DNA from: JAGPUQ01 sp036677085
Lineage (GTDB): Bacteria > Pseudomonadota > Gammaproteobacteria > Pseudomonadales > Porticoccaceae
NCBI GenBank assembly: GCA_036677085.1
Contig: JAKFFI010000058.1
Coordinates: 62,001-126,000 of the forward strand
Reading direction: 5' to 3'
DNA length: 64,000 nucleotides
A model generated the notes under the pieces. It did not search any database. It was not told where the DNA came from and worked only from the letters and a program-made list of their open reading frames with translations. Made by a program: the position numbers and the translations under genes. Below, piece after piece: positions 1 through 7,670 of this stretch (position 1 is the first letter of the stretch; the number at the start of each line of letters is the position of its first letter).

Positions 1-364
1 CGAAGACGCCAAAGAGCAGCAGTGTGTTCGGCCCGGTCAATTCCGGGGCGCAGCAGCGCGATATCAACACAAAACCCACTGCAACTACGACAAACTTTCC
101 GATTTCGCCCACGTAAAAGGCCGCCACCACCGCGCCCGCAGAGCGCCCGCGGGCCGACATCAAGCTGATCAGCCCGAAAACCGCACTGGCCGCCAGCGCG
201 ACTGACCCCCCCATCAGGACGGCGAGCGCCGACATCGGACTCCACCATAGCGCAACCAGGGAGCCGGTCGCGACCGCCGCCAATTGCAGCCGAATGACCC
301 GGATCAAGAGGGTCTGTTGGTCGCTCCGTGGCCGCTTGATCGCCGGCAGCAGCACCTTGGACAC
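1..364 (-). CDS. atpI: ATP synthase subunit I (AtpI), C-terminus cut by window edge
   Basis: The minus strand is open from a stop near position 452 down to base 1. It encodes a small hydrophobic protein with a basic N-terminus and about four membrane segments. Residues FYVGEIGKFVVV match the conserved Y-x-G-E-x-x-K-F motif of AtpI, the assembly helper and c-ring chaperone of the F1Fo ATP synthase in the inner membrane. There is no ATG. The GTG at 364 (protein begins MSKVLLPAIK) is my provisional start, and a TTG at 367 is equally possible. In related gammaproteobacteria atpI lies just downstream of parB and ahead of atpB, as expected here. Identity is fairly sure; the start is not. Confidence 0.8.
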   Translation of the reverse strand, partial: MSKVLLPAIKRPRSDQQTLLIRVIRLQLAAVATGSLVALWWSPMSALAVLMGGSVALAASAVFGLISLMSARGRSAGAVVAAFYVGEIGKFVVVAVGFVLISRCCAPELTGPNTLLLFGVF

Positions 365-479
365 CAATGGTTCTTTGATCGGCAGCAAATTTGGCTCTAT
401 GTAAAACCGGCACTCCCGGAAACGCCAACGCGGCGAAAGCGGGGCGCATTATAGTCAGGGGTGTCGGATGAGACAACGC

Positions 480-504
480 AAAAACGATCCGGCTGATGCC
501 GGAT
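480..504 (-). terminator. Intrinsic terminator after parB
   Basis: Read on the minus strand, a perfect 7-bp stem (487-493 with 498-504, arms ATCCGGC/GCCGGAT) with a four-base loop is followed by five T residues (positions 484 to 480). It lies 34 bases past the parB stop and separates the parA-parB unit from atpI. Confidence 0.75.
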
Positions 505-537
505 ACTCCCGTGCCTGCGATTCCAAGGAGTCTCCGG

Positions 538-1410
538 TCACCGGATGCGCTCCAGGATGCCTTCCAGCACTTCGAGATTGGTGTAGTGAATCACTAATCG
601 GCCACTGCCGCTGCTGCCGTGCCGCACATTGACGGCGGTACCCAACCGGCTGGAGAGATCTTCTTCCAGGCGGGCAATGTCGGCGTCCGGGCGTGCCGCG
701 ATGCTCCTGGTGTCAGGGAGTGGCCACTTGCGCGCCAAGGCTTCGGTCTGACGAACGGTGAGTCCACCGGCGACCACTCGGCGGGCTGCTGCCAGCTGGT
801 CGGTGGATTGCAGCGGGAGCAGCGCGCGGGCGTGGCCCATTTCGAGATCGCCACGCGCCAGCAACTCCTGCACTTCCGGCGCCAGTTTTACCAAACGCAT
901 CAGGTTCGCAACCGCGGCGCGCGACTTGCCGACTGCGGTCGCTACCTGTTGCTGATTGAGGCCGAACTCATCCTGCAGCCGCACCAACGCGATAGCCTCT
1001 TCCATGGCATTGAGGTCCTCGCGCTGGATGTTTTCGATAAGCGCCAGCGCCAGCGCGGTTTCGTCGTCGACAACCTTCAGCAACACCGGCACTTCGTGAA
1101 GACCCGCCATCTGGGCCGCGCGCCAGCGCCGTTCGCCGGCGATGATCTCGTAGTCTTCGCCTTCCAGCCGGCGCACCACCAGTGGCTGCATAAGCCCCTG
1201 ATGGCGGATGGATTCGGCCAGTTGCTCCAGCGCTTCCGGGTCCATGTCCCGGCGCGGCTGGTAGCGCCCGCGCCTGAGCCGATCGATCGGCAGGGTGCGG
1301 TACTCGGCTTCCGGCGCGCTTGCGGGGGCGGTAACGGTACCGACATCCTTCGCACCGCTGCCCAGCAGGGCTTCGAGACCACGTCCGAGCCCTTTGCGGC
1401 CTCCGCTCAT
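538..1410 (-). CDS. parB: Chromosome-partitioning protein ParB
   Basis: ParB is the CTP-dependent clamp that loads at parS and spreads, helping segregate the origin region. The 290-residue protein starts with the typical GLGRGLEALLG segment. It carries the GERRWRAA nucleotide-binding/arginine box near residues 90-97, the ENIQREDLNAMEEA segment, and a helix-turn-helix around residues 150-172 (QQVATAVGKSRAAVANLMRL). Length fits chromosomal ParB/Spo0J. Its ATG overlaps the parA stop by one base (TAATG), so the two are probably translationally coupled. Two parS-type palindromes inside recF in this window are its likely targets. Confidence 0.97.
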   Translation of the reverse strand: MSGGRKGLGRGLEALLGSGAKDVGTVTAPASAPEAEYRTLPIDRLRRGRYQPRRDMDPEALEQLAESIRHQGLMQPLVVRRLEGEDYEIIAGERRWRAAQMAGLHEVPVLLKVVDDETALALALIENIQREDLNAMEEAIALVRLQDEFGLNQQQVATAVGKSRAAVANLMRLVKLAPEVQELLARGDLEMGHARALLPLQSTDQLAAARRVVAGGLTVRQTEALARKWPLPDTRSIAARPDADIARLEEDLSSRLGTAVNVRHGSSGSGRLVIHYTNLEVLEGILERIR

Positions 1411-2192
1411 TAGCTTGTGCTCATGAGCGTGTTACCGCGTCGTCGCAAGATCTCGTCCGCCAGCCCCAGATAGGCGACGGCGCCGCGCGAATAGCGGTCG
1501 TATTGCAGCACCGGCTTGCCATGGCTCGGCGCTTCGGCCAAACGTACATTGCGGGGAATCACGGTTTGGTACACCCGGTCGCCGAAATAGTGGTGCAACT
1601 GATCCGATACCTCGTTGGTGAGGCTGTTGCGGGCATCGTACATGGTGCGCAGTATGCCCTCTACCCGGAGTCTGGGGTTTGCCGCCCGACTTACCCGGGC
1701 AATGGTGTCCACCAGCGCCGTCAAGCCCTCGAGGGCGTAGTACTCACACTGCATCGGGATGATGACGCTGTCTGCCGCCACCAGGGCGTTAACCGTGAGC
1801 ATGTTGAGCGACGGTGGGCAATCAATGATGATGAAATCGTAGGCGTCCGCGGTGCACAACAACAATTGCAATTGGCGCTCGCGTCCACTGATGTTCAACA
1901 GCTCGACTTCCGCGGCGGTCAAATCGCCATTGGCCGGCAGCAGGTCGTAACCCGCATCCGGGCAGGGCGTCAGTATTCGATGCAGATCGGCCTTACCGGT
2001 AACGCCCTCATAGACCGAGCATTCGAGCATGGTTTTGTCGACACCACTGCCCATGGTGGCATTGCCCTGGGGGTCGAAATCCACCAACAGAACCCGTTGC
2101 TGCAACCGCCCCAGTGCCGCCGCCAGGTTCACGCTGGTGGTCGTCTTGCCGACGCCGCCTTTTTGATTGGCTATCGCGTAAATGTGGGTCAA
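1410..2192 (-). CDS. parA: Chromosome-partitioning ATPase ParA (Soj)
   Basis: ParA is a deviant Walker-A ATPase that binds nucleoid DNA and, with ParB, moves the origin. The KGGVGKTT Walker A lies at residues 11-18, followed by LLVDFDPQGNAT and the DFIIIDCPPS Walker B. I start it at TTG 2192, one base after the rsmG stop, which gives 260 residues beginning MTHIYAIANQ, the usual length and start of the family. An in-frame ATG at 2303 would add 37 residues that only read through rsmG in another frame and look non-native. The unit runs mnmG-rsmG-parA-parB. The start is inferred and the identity is secure. Confidence 0.95.
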   Translation of the reverse strand: MTHIYAIANQKGGVGKTTTSVNLAAALGRLQQRVLLVDFDPQGNATMGSGVDKTMLECSVYEGVTGKADLHRILTPCPDAGYDLLPANGDLTAAEVELLNISGRERQLQLLLCTADAYDFIIIDCPPSLNMLTVNALVAADSVIIPMQCEYYALEGLTALVDTIARVSRAANPRLRVEGILRTMYDARNSLTNEVSDQLHHYFGDRVYQTVIPRNVRLAEAPSHGKPVLQYDRYSRGAVAYLGLADEILRRRGNTLMSTS

Positions 2193-2193
2193 G

Positions 2194-2844
2194 TCAGGAG
2201 TTGTCCGTATGCGCCATGAGTTCCACCAGATGGCGATCCGCGTCCGTGCCGGGAATCGCCAGTGACCGCAACGCGCGGACCCTATAGGTTTTTGGCAATG
2301 CACACAACTCGGCTTCAGGCCGCACCCCTTTGAACGCGTAAATGGTGCCTTCCGGGACCAACAGGTGGCCCGCTGCGTTCACCAGCTCCGCCAGGGAGGA
2401 AAAGGCCCGGCTCAGGATTCCGTCGTATCCATCCGTGATTTGCACATCCTGAACCCGCGCCTGAATGACCTCGACATTGGTGAGCCCGAGTTCGATTTTT
2501 ACCTGTACCAGGAATCGGGTTTTGCGCCCATTGCTGTCGAGCAGGGTGAATCTGCGCTCGGGAAACCAGATCGCGAGCGGGATTCCCGGCAGTCCGGCGC
2601 CGCTCCCCACATCCAGAAAGCGATCTCCCCGCAGGTACGGTGCTACCGCCAGACTGTCGATCAGGTGGCGCTCAATCATGGTCTCGCGATCTTTCACCGC
2701 GGTAAGGTTGTACACCCGATTCCAGCGGTGCATGAGCACCAGGTAGTCCAGCAGCTTCAGCTCGCGAACCGGGCATGTTTCGAGACCTAACGCCGACAAC
2801 CCGGAAGACAACAATCCACCCAAATCTGTAGGATCAGTTCTCAC
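2194..2844 (-). CDS. rsmG: 16S rRNA (guanine527-N7)-methyltransferase RsmG (GidB)
   Basis: RsmG methylates G527 of 16S rRNA using S-adenosylmethionine; loss gives low-level streptomycin resistance in other bacteria. The 216-residue protein has the family signatures RWNRVYNLTAV near residues 40-50, RHLIDSLAVAPYL, and the SAM-binding motif FLDVGSGAGLPGIPLAIWFP. It starts one base from the mnmG stop and ends one base from the parA TTG, so it sits inside a tight operon. Confidence 0.96.
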   Translation of the reverse strand: MRTDPTDLGGLLSSGLSALGLETCPVRELKLLDYLVLMHRWNRVYNLTAVKDRETMIERHLIDSLAVAPYLRGDRFLDVGSGAGLPGIPLAIWFPERRFTLLDSNGRKTRFLVQVKIELGLTNVEVIQARVQDVQITDGYDGILSRAFSSLAELVNAAGHLLVPEGTIYAFKGVRPEAELCALPKTYRVRALRSLAIPGTDADRHLVELMAHTDNS

Positions 2845-2845
2845 A

Positions 2846-4729
2846 TCAGGCCGTGCGTTCGCGCTCGAGCATGCGCTTTTTCAGGTGAATCAGCAGCAGG
2901 GAAACGGCGGCCGGGGTAACGCCCGGGACACGCGCCGCCCTGCCCAGGGTTTCGGGACAGGCCGCTCGAAGTTTTTGCCGCACCTCGTTGGACAGCCCGG
3001 TGACCGTCCCATAGTCGAAATCAGTCGGGATCGCGGTGCCTTCCTGGCGGCGCATGCGCTCGATCTCATCGCGCTGCCGCGCGATGTACCCCTCGTATTT
3101 GACTTCCACCTCGACTTGCAGGCCGATGGCGGCATCGGCACCGCCGCAGTTGATAGCGGCCAACGCGGTGTAATCGAGCTCCGGGCGCCGCAACAGATCG
3201 AGCAGACTGACATCTCTGGTCAGTGGCTTCTCGAGTCGCGGCGCCAGCGCGCTGGCCTCGGGGGACCCGGGGCGCACCCAGGTGCCCGCGAGCCGCTGCT
3301 GTTCGCGCTCAATGGCCTCGCGCCGCGCGGAAAAAACCGCCCAGCGCGCGTCATCCACCAGGCCCAGCTCACGACCGACTTCGGTGAGCCGCAGGTCGGC
3401 ATTGTCCTCCCGCAGCAGCAGCCGATACTCCGCGCGGCTGGTGAACATCCGGTAAGGCTCGCGCGTGCCATGCGTGATGAGATCGTCCACCATCACACCG
3501 ATATAGGCCTGATCGCGCCGCGGCGTCCAAGGATCTCGCCCCTGTACCTGACATGCGGCGTTGATGCCCGCCAACAAGCCCTGGGCAGCCGCCTCCTCGT
3601 AACCCGTGGTTCCGTTGATCTGGCCTGCGAAAAACAGACCCTGGAGCTCCCTGGTTTCCAGGGTTGGACGCAGGTGTCTGGGTTCAAAGAAGTCGTATTC
3701 GATGGCATATCCCGGGCGCGTGATGTGGGCCTGCTCGAAGCCCTTGATCGACCGCACCAGTTCCAGTTGAACGTCAAACGGCAGGCTGGTGGAAATGCCA
3801 TTCGGATAAACCTCATGGGTATCCAGGCCTTCGGGTTCGATGAAAATCTGATGGCTGCTCTTGTCGGCGAACCGCACTACCTTGTCTTCGATCGACGGGC
3901 AATACCGGGGACCGATACCCTCGATCACGCCCGCGTACATGGGCGAGCGATCGAGGCCGCCACGGATGATGTCGTGGGTGCCGGCATTGGTGTGAGTGAC
4001 CCAGCAGCACACCTGACGCGGGTGCTCCGCGACCGAACCCAGATAGGACATCACCGGCTCGGGCTGGTCGCCCCATTGCTCGGCGAGTCCCTGAAGATTG
4101 ATGGAGCGAGCGTCGATGCGTGGTGGCGTGCCCGTCTTCAGGCGGTCTACCTGGAACGGCAGTTCGCGCAGACGATCCGCCAAGCGCAGCGACGGGGGGT
4201 CGCCTGCGCGCCCCCCCGCATGATTCTGCATGCCGACGTGGATCCGTCCGCCCAGGAAAGTCCCTGCCGCCAGCACCACGGTGCGTGCCCGGAACTCGAT
4301 ACCGGTCGCCGTCACCACCCCGACAACCCGCTCTCCCTCCACCACCAAGTCATCCACCGCCTGCTGAAACAGACTGAGATTGGGTTGATTTTCCAGGATA
4401 TTGCGGATGGCGGCTTTGTAGAGGATCCGGTCGGCTTGCGCCCGGGTGGCCCGCACGGCCGGACCTTTGCGCGCGTTGAGAATCCGGAACTGGATGCCGC
4501 CGGCATCGGTGGCGCGCGCCATGGCACCACCCAGCGCATCAATCTCTCGGACCAAGTGACTTTTGCCGATACCCCCGATCGCCGGGTTGCAGGACATCTG
4601 GCCCAGCGTCTCAACATTGTGGGTAATCAATAGGGTAGCGCAGCCCATCCGCGCGGCGGCGAGGCAGGCTTCAGTGCCTGCATGCCCGCCGCCGATAACG
4701 ATGACATCAAAATCCGTCGGGAAACGCAT
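2846..4729 (-). CDS. mnmG: tRNA uridine-5-carboxymethylaminomethyl modification enzyme MnmG (GidA)
   Basis: MnmG is the FAD- and NADH-dependent partner of MnmE that makes the cmnm5U34 wobble modification on tRNAs. The 627-residue protein opens with the FAD-binding fold VIGGGHAGTEACLAAARMG. It contains SCNPAIGGIGKSHLVREIDALGG, GTFLGGRIHVG, and GLFFAGQINGTTGYEEAAAQG, and ends with the helical MnmE-contact domain. Length matches the family. It is the first gene of a leftward unit with rsmG, parA and parB. Its usual neighbour mnmE lies about 3 kb to the right but on the opposite strand. Confidence 0.97.
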   Translation of the reverse strand: MRFPTDFDVIVIGGGHAGTEACLAAARMGCATLLITHNVETLGQMSCNPAIGGIGKSHLVREIDALGGAMARATDAGGIQFRILNARKGPAVRATRAQADRILYKAAIRNILENQPNLSLFQQAVDDLVVEGERVVGVVTATGIEFRARTVVLAAGTFLGGRIHVGMQNHAGGRAGDPPSLRLADRLRELPFQVDRLKTGTPPRIDARSINLQGLAEQWGDQPEPVMSYLGSVAEHPRQVCCWVTHTNAGTHDIIRGGLDRSPMYAGVIEGIGPRYCPSIEDKVVRFADKSSHQIFIEPEGLDTHEVYPNGISTSLPFDVQLELVRSIKGFEQAHITRPGYAIEYDFFEPRHLRPTLETRELQGLFFAGQINGTTGYEEAAAQGLLAGINAACQVQGRDPWTPRRDQAYIGVMVDDLITHGTREPYRMFTSRAEYRLLLREDNADLRLTEVGRELGLVDDARWAVFSARREAIEREQQRLAGTWVRPGSPEASALAPRLEKPLTRDVSLLDLLRRPELDYTALAAINCGGADAAIGLQVEVEVKYEGYIARQRDEIERMRRQEGTAIPTDFDYGTVTGLSNEVRQKLRAACPETLGRAARVPGVTPAAVSLLLIHLKKRMLERERTA

Positions 4730-4758
4730 GGCCGCTGATAATTCGGGATTGACCGCTG

Positions 4759-4764
4759 ATTATA
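4759..4764 (-). promoter_or_regulatory. -10 element of the mnmG promoter
   Basis: The minus strand reads TATAAT, a perfect sigma-70 -10 box, about 30 bases upstream of the mnmG ATG (4729). No good -35 hexamer appears 16-18 bases further upstream, so the assignment rests on the -10 and its position. Confidence 0.5.
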
Positions 4765-5161
4765 AAGCCAGTCCTGCGGCAGGCGTTACGAGAATGCGCC
4801 ACACCTTTAGCTTATTCGTAAGGTATTAGTCTTCTTCTTAAGAAGGGATAGTGAAATAGTTCTTGTAGTTATTACACCGCACGGAAACCTCGCATAACGA
4901 ATTTATCTTATTGATAACAAAAGAGATTATAAGTATTAAACCCCTGTATCAAACAGCATCTGCAGGGCCGGCAAGTTGGGAGTCGATTGTTAACAAGTCA
5001 GAAACCTTCCTGCCGTCGAGCCGGGCTGTGCGTGGTTTGGGAAGATGAGCACAGGTTACCCCCAACTTCCCGTGGCCAAACCAGGGTCTTTCATATCCAC
5101 ACGGGGATCCACTGGCCGCAACGCATTTAAAACGAGCGGGGGTAGACGGTAAGTCATGGCA

Positions 5162-5190
5162 TTGAACCTGGAGGCTGATTTCTTTAGAAT
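5162..5190 (+). promoter_or_regulatory. Sigma-70 promoter of the rpmH-mnmE unit
   Basis: TTGAAC (5162-5167) and TAGAAT (5185-5190) are separated by exactly 17 bases and lie about 60 bases upstream of the rpmH ATG. The -10 matches five of six consensus bases and the -35 matches four of six. Confidence 0.7.
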
Positions 5191-5249
5191 CCACGCCCCG
5201 CCGTGAAGCACATCGAGTCGCTGCGGCCGCGACCGGAGCCAGAAGGACC

Positions 5250-5384
5250 ATGAAGCGTACTTTCCAACCCAGCAATATCAAGCGCAAACGGACCCACGGG
5301 TTCAGGGCTCGCATGGCCACAGCCAAGGGCCGACTGGTGCTGAAGCGTCGCCGGGCCAAAGGGCGTAAGCGCCTGACGGCCTGA
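5250..5384 (+). CDS. rpmH: 50S ribosomal protein L34
   Basis: This 44-residue, extremely basic protein begins MKRTFQPSNIKRKRTHGFRA and ends KGRKRLTA, the canonical L34 sequence. It is a late-assembling component of the large ribosomal subunit. AAGGA at 5243-5247 serves as the ribosome binding site close to the ATG. It heads the rightward rpmH-rnpA-yidD-yidC-mnmE cluster and is preceded by a clear sigma-70 promoter. Confidence 0.98.
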   Translation: MKRTFQPSNIKRKRTHGFRARMATAKGRLVLKRRRAKGRKRLTA

Positions 5385-5400
5385 GTGGCCCTGAGTGGCC
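5381..5400 (+). repeat. 10-bp tandem duplication at the rpmH/rnpA junction
   Basis: CTGAGTGGCC occurs twice head to tail (5381-5390 and 5391-5400). The first copy contains the rpmH stop codon and the second contains the GTG used as the rnpA start. It looks like a small local duplication. Confidence 0.85.
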
Positions 5401-5796
5401 ATTGGTGTCGCGCCTACCGCATCGTTTACCAGGGCGCGACGGCTACTGACTGCAGCTGATTTCCAGGCCGTTTTCTCCGGCACTGAAAAGCGCATATCCC
5501 GCCGCTATTATTTGGTACTTGTCAGACATAATCAGCGCGCCGGTCCCCGGCTGGGGATGGTGGTCGCGCGCAAGAACATCCGTCTTGCCACCCGGCGCAA
5601 CCGGGTCAAGCGGGTGGTTCGCGAAACCTTCCGCCAACATCTGCATCTCCTCGGCGCCGTGGATATTCTGTTTTTGCCGCGGCGAGGGATAGACGAGCTG
5701 GCGCCAGGTCGGCAAACTCGCCTGCTTTGTGAGGCTTGGCGGGAGTTGGCGGCCGCGCTCAAAGGAGACGTTCCACCGTGTCCACCCGTGTCCTGA
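5395..5796 (+). CDS. rnpA: Ribonuclease P protein component
   Basis: RnpA is the protein subunit of RNase P, which matures tRNA 5' ends with the M1 RNA. The 133-residue basic protein has the RNR motif segment KNIRLATRRNRVKRVVRETFR near residues 61-81 and the opening RARRLLTAADFQAVF. A GTG at 5395 is used as start, 10 bases after rpmH; the surrounding 10-bp tandem repeat makes the exact N-terminus slightly uncertain. Its 3' end overlaps yidD by 19 bases, as is common in this cluster. Confidence 0.95.
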   Translation: MAIGVAPTASFTRARRLLTAADFQAVFSGTEKRISRRYYLVLVRHNQRAGPRLGMVVARKNIRLATRRNRVKRVVRETFRQHLHLLGAVDILFLPRRGIDELAPGRQTRLLCEAWRELAAALKGDVPPCPPVS

Positions 5797-6020
5797 TTAT
5801 GCTCATTCGTTGCTATCAATGGCTGCTCAGCCCGCTGCTTGGGGCCAACTGCCGATTTCATCCAACCTGCTCCGTCTATGCGATGGAAGCACTGCAGCTG
5901 TACGGCATGCGCCGCGGACTCTGGCTGGGTGTGTGCCGGATAGGCAAATGTCATCCGTGGCACCCGGGCGGTTACGATCCAGTGCGCCACCCGACCTATA
6001 CCGCTGATTTGGAGCCTTGA
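5778..6020 (+). CDS. yidD: Membrane protein insertion efficiency factor YidD
   Basis: YidD is a small amphipathic membrane-associated protein that assists YidC-dependent insertion. The 80-residue product has the family core RCYQWLLSPLLGANCRFHPTCSVYAMEAL and RIGKCHPWHPGGYDPV with its conserved cysteines. I chose GTG 5778 because AAAGGAG at 5761-5767 lies 10 bases upstream and the length fits. A later ATG (5799) would lose the usual N-terminus, and longer readings run inside rnpA. Confidence 0.93.
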   Translation: MSTRVLIMLIRCYQWLLSPLLGANCRFHPTCSVYAMEALQLYGMRRGLWLGVCRIGKCHPWHPGGYDPVRHPTYTADLEP

Positions 6021-6022
6021 TC

Positions 6023-7666
6023 GTGGATTGGCAACGTAATGTGTTGTTAGCGGCCATTTTTGCCGTGTTTGCGGTGTTGTTTGTGCGGTGGAACGAGTTT
6101 AGCGAGGCGCGTCAGCCCAAGCAGATCACTGCGGCGAATGAAGCGGTCTATGTGCCGGAGAGCCCGGCCTCTCCCGGAACGGAAATGCCATCAATTGACG
6201 CCAAGAACGGCGTGCCCCAATCAGTCAATGCTGACGCCGGTGAACGGCTGATTCGCGTGAAGACCGATGTGCTCGATCTGGTGATCGACACTCGTGGCGG
6301 AGATATCGTACGCGCCGCCCTGCCTGAGCATCCGGCGGAGTTACGTGGGGATTCGCCACCTTTTTTGATGCTGAATCGTACCCGCGATCAAATTTATGTA
6401 GCCCAGAGTGGGCTTATCGGACCCAATGGCACCGATCATGCCGAGGATCGCCCCCGGTTTTTTGCCGAGCATGCAGATTATTCCCTGGGTAGCGCAGCCG
6501 AATTACGCGTACCGCTTTCGTATCGCCAAGGCAGCGTGCTGATCACCAAGGAATTCGTGTTGCGGCCCGGCAGCTACTTGGTCGATGTTCTCTATCACGT
6601 CGACAATCGCGGCACGTCGCCGTGGACTGGACGCATGTTTGGTCAGATCCAGCGTGACAGCCGCAATCCGGCTCCCGCCAGCAACGCGTTTGGAATGCAG
6701 TCCTATCTTGGTGCCGCGTTATCCACCCCGGATGAAAATTATCGGAAAGTAAAGTTTGATGATTTGAACAAAAAGCCGTTCGAAACCGAACTCACCGGCG
6801 GTTGGATCGCTATGGTCCAGCATTATTTCGTGAGTGCCTGGATTCCCGAGCAGACGGCCAACAATCGCTTCAAGTTGCGCCGACTGGGCGAGAACGATCT
6901 CTACGTACTGGGCTTTGTCGGTCCCGAACGTAGAGTGGAGCCGGGAAAGAGCGAGCACTTCAGTGCGGGGTTTTACGTTGGGCCGAAGGATCAGGCCCGG
7001 CTGGGGGAAATTGCGCCCCATCTGGATCTGACGATCGACTATGGCTGGCTCTGGTGGATAGCAAAACCCGTGTTTGCCGGACTTCAGTTACTGCACAACT
7101 GGCTCGGTAACTGGGGTTGGGCCATTATCGCCGTAACGATTTTGGTCAAACTCGTTTTTTTCCCGCTGTCCGCGGCCAGTTACCGTTCGATGGCGCGGAT
7201 GCGCAAGCTTCAGCCGGAAATGCAAACCCTGCGCGAGCGCCATGGCGCGGACCGGCAGCAGTTGTCCCAGGAAGTGATGGCGTTGTACAAGCGCGAAAAA
7301 GTAAATCCCATGGGAGGTTGTCTGCCCATGTTGATTCAAATGCCGGTATTCATAGCGCTTTACTGGGTGCTGAGTGAAAGTGTCGAATTGAGACATGCGC
7401 CGTGGATTCTCTGGATCACGGACCTTTCGGTTCGGGATCCTCTTTACGTGCTACCTGTCCTCAATGGCATCAGCATGTATGTGCTGCAGACCCTGCAACC
7501 AGCGCCTCCGGATCCAACCCAGGCCAAGGTCATGAAAGTAATGCCAGTGATGTTTTCGTTTTTCTTCGTCTTTTTCCCCGCCGGGCTGGTGCTCTACTGG
7601 ACCGTCAACAGCGTGTTGTCGATCGCCCAGCAATGGGTAATTACGCGGCGGATCATTGCTGAGTGA
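6023..7666 (+). CDS. yidC: Membrane protein insertase YidC
   Basis: YidC inserts and folds inner-membrane proteins alone or with SecYEG. The 547-residue protein has an N-terminal signal anchor, a large periplasmic P1 domain (roughly residues 55-340) and the conserved C-terminal helices, including NWGWAIIAVTILVKLVFFPL and NPMGGCLPMLIQMPVFIALYW. GTG 6023 is preferred: it gives MDWQRNVLLAAI, close to the family start, and GGAG at 6011-6014 has 8-base spacing. A TTG at 6017 would be only 2 bases from that site. Confidence 0.97.
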   Translation: MDWQRNVLLAAIFAVFAVLFVRWNEFSEARQPKQITAANEAVYVPESPASPGTEMPSIDAKNGVPQSVNADAGERLIRVKTDVLDLVIDTRGGDIVRAALPEHPAELRGDSPPFLMLNRTRDQIYVAQSGLIGPNGTDHAEDRPRFFAEHADYSLGSAAELRVPLSYRQGSVLITKEFVLRPGSYLVDVLYHVDNRGTSPWTGRMFGQIQRDSRNPAPASNAFGMQSYLGAALSTPDENYRKVKFDDLNKKPFETELTGGWIAMVQHYFVSAWIPEQTANNRFKLRRLGENDLYVLGFVGPERRVEPGKSEHFSAGFYVGPKDQARLGEIAPHLDLTIDYGWLWWIAKPVFAGLQLLHNWLGNWGWAIIAVTILVKLVFFPLSAASYRSMARMRKLQPEMQTLRERHGADRQQLSQEVMALYKREKVNPMGGCLPMLIQMPVFIALYWVLSESVELRHAPWILWITDLSVRDPLYVLPVLNGISMYVLQTLQPAPPDPTQAKVMKVMPVMFSFFFVFFPAGLVLYWTVNSVLSIAQQWVITRRIIAE

Positions 7667-7670
7667 AGTG

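Larger units (their letters stand above)
4730..5249. other. Divergent intergenic region between mnmG and rpmH
   Basis: This 520-base stretch has no credible gene. It is AT-rich from about 4800 to 4945 and carries a perfect 12-bp palindrome at 4834-4845 (CTTCTTAAGAAG). One imperfect DnaA-box-like word lies at 5093-5101 (ATATCCACA). It holds the mnmG promoter at its left end and the rpmH promoter at its right end. The gidA-adjacent position is where enterobacterial oriC lies, but the box count here is far lower than upstream of dnaA, so I regard it as a divergent promoter region and a weaker origin candidate. Confidence 0.6.

Noticed and set aside
2885..4633. 582-codon open frame on the plus strand
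   Set aside because: It lies entirely antisense to mnmG, has no ribosome binding site and its translation resembles no protein; it is a by-product of high GC.
4730..5249. Replication origin between mnmG and rpmH
   Set aside because: Only one imperfect DnaA-box-like word is visible despite an AT-rich stretch; the dnaA-upstream region is far richer. Kept only as an alternative to test by GC skew.
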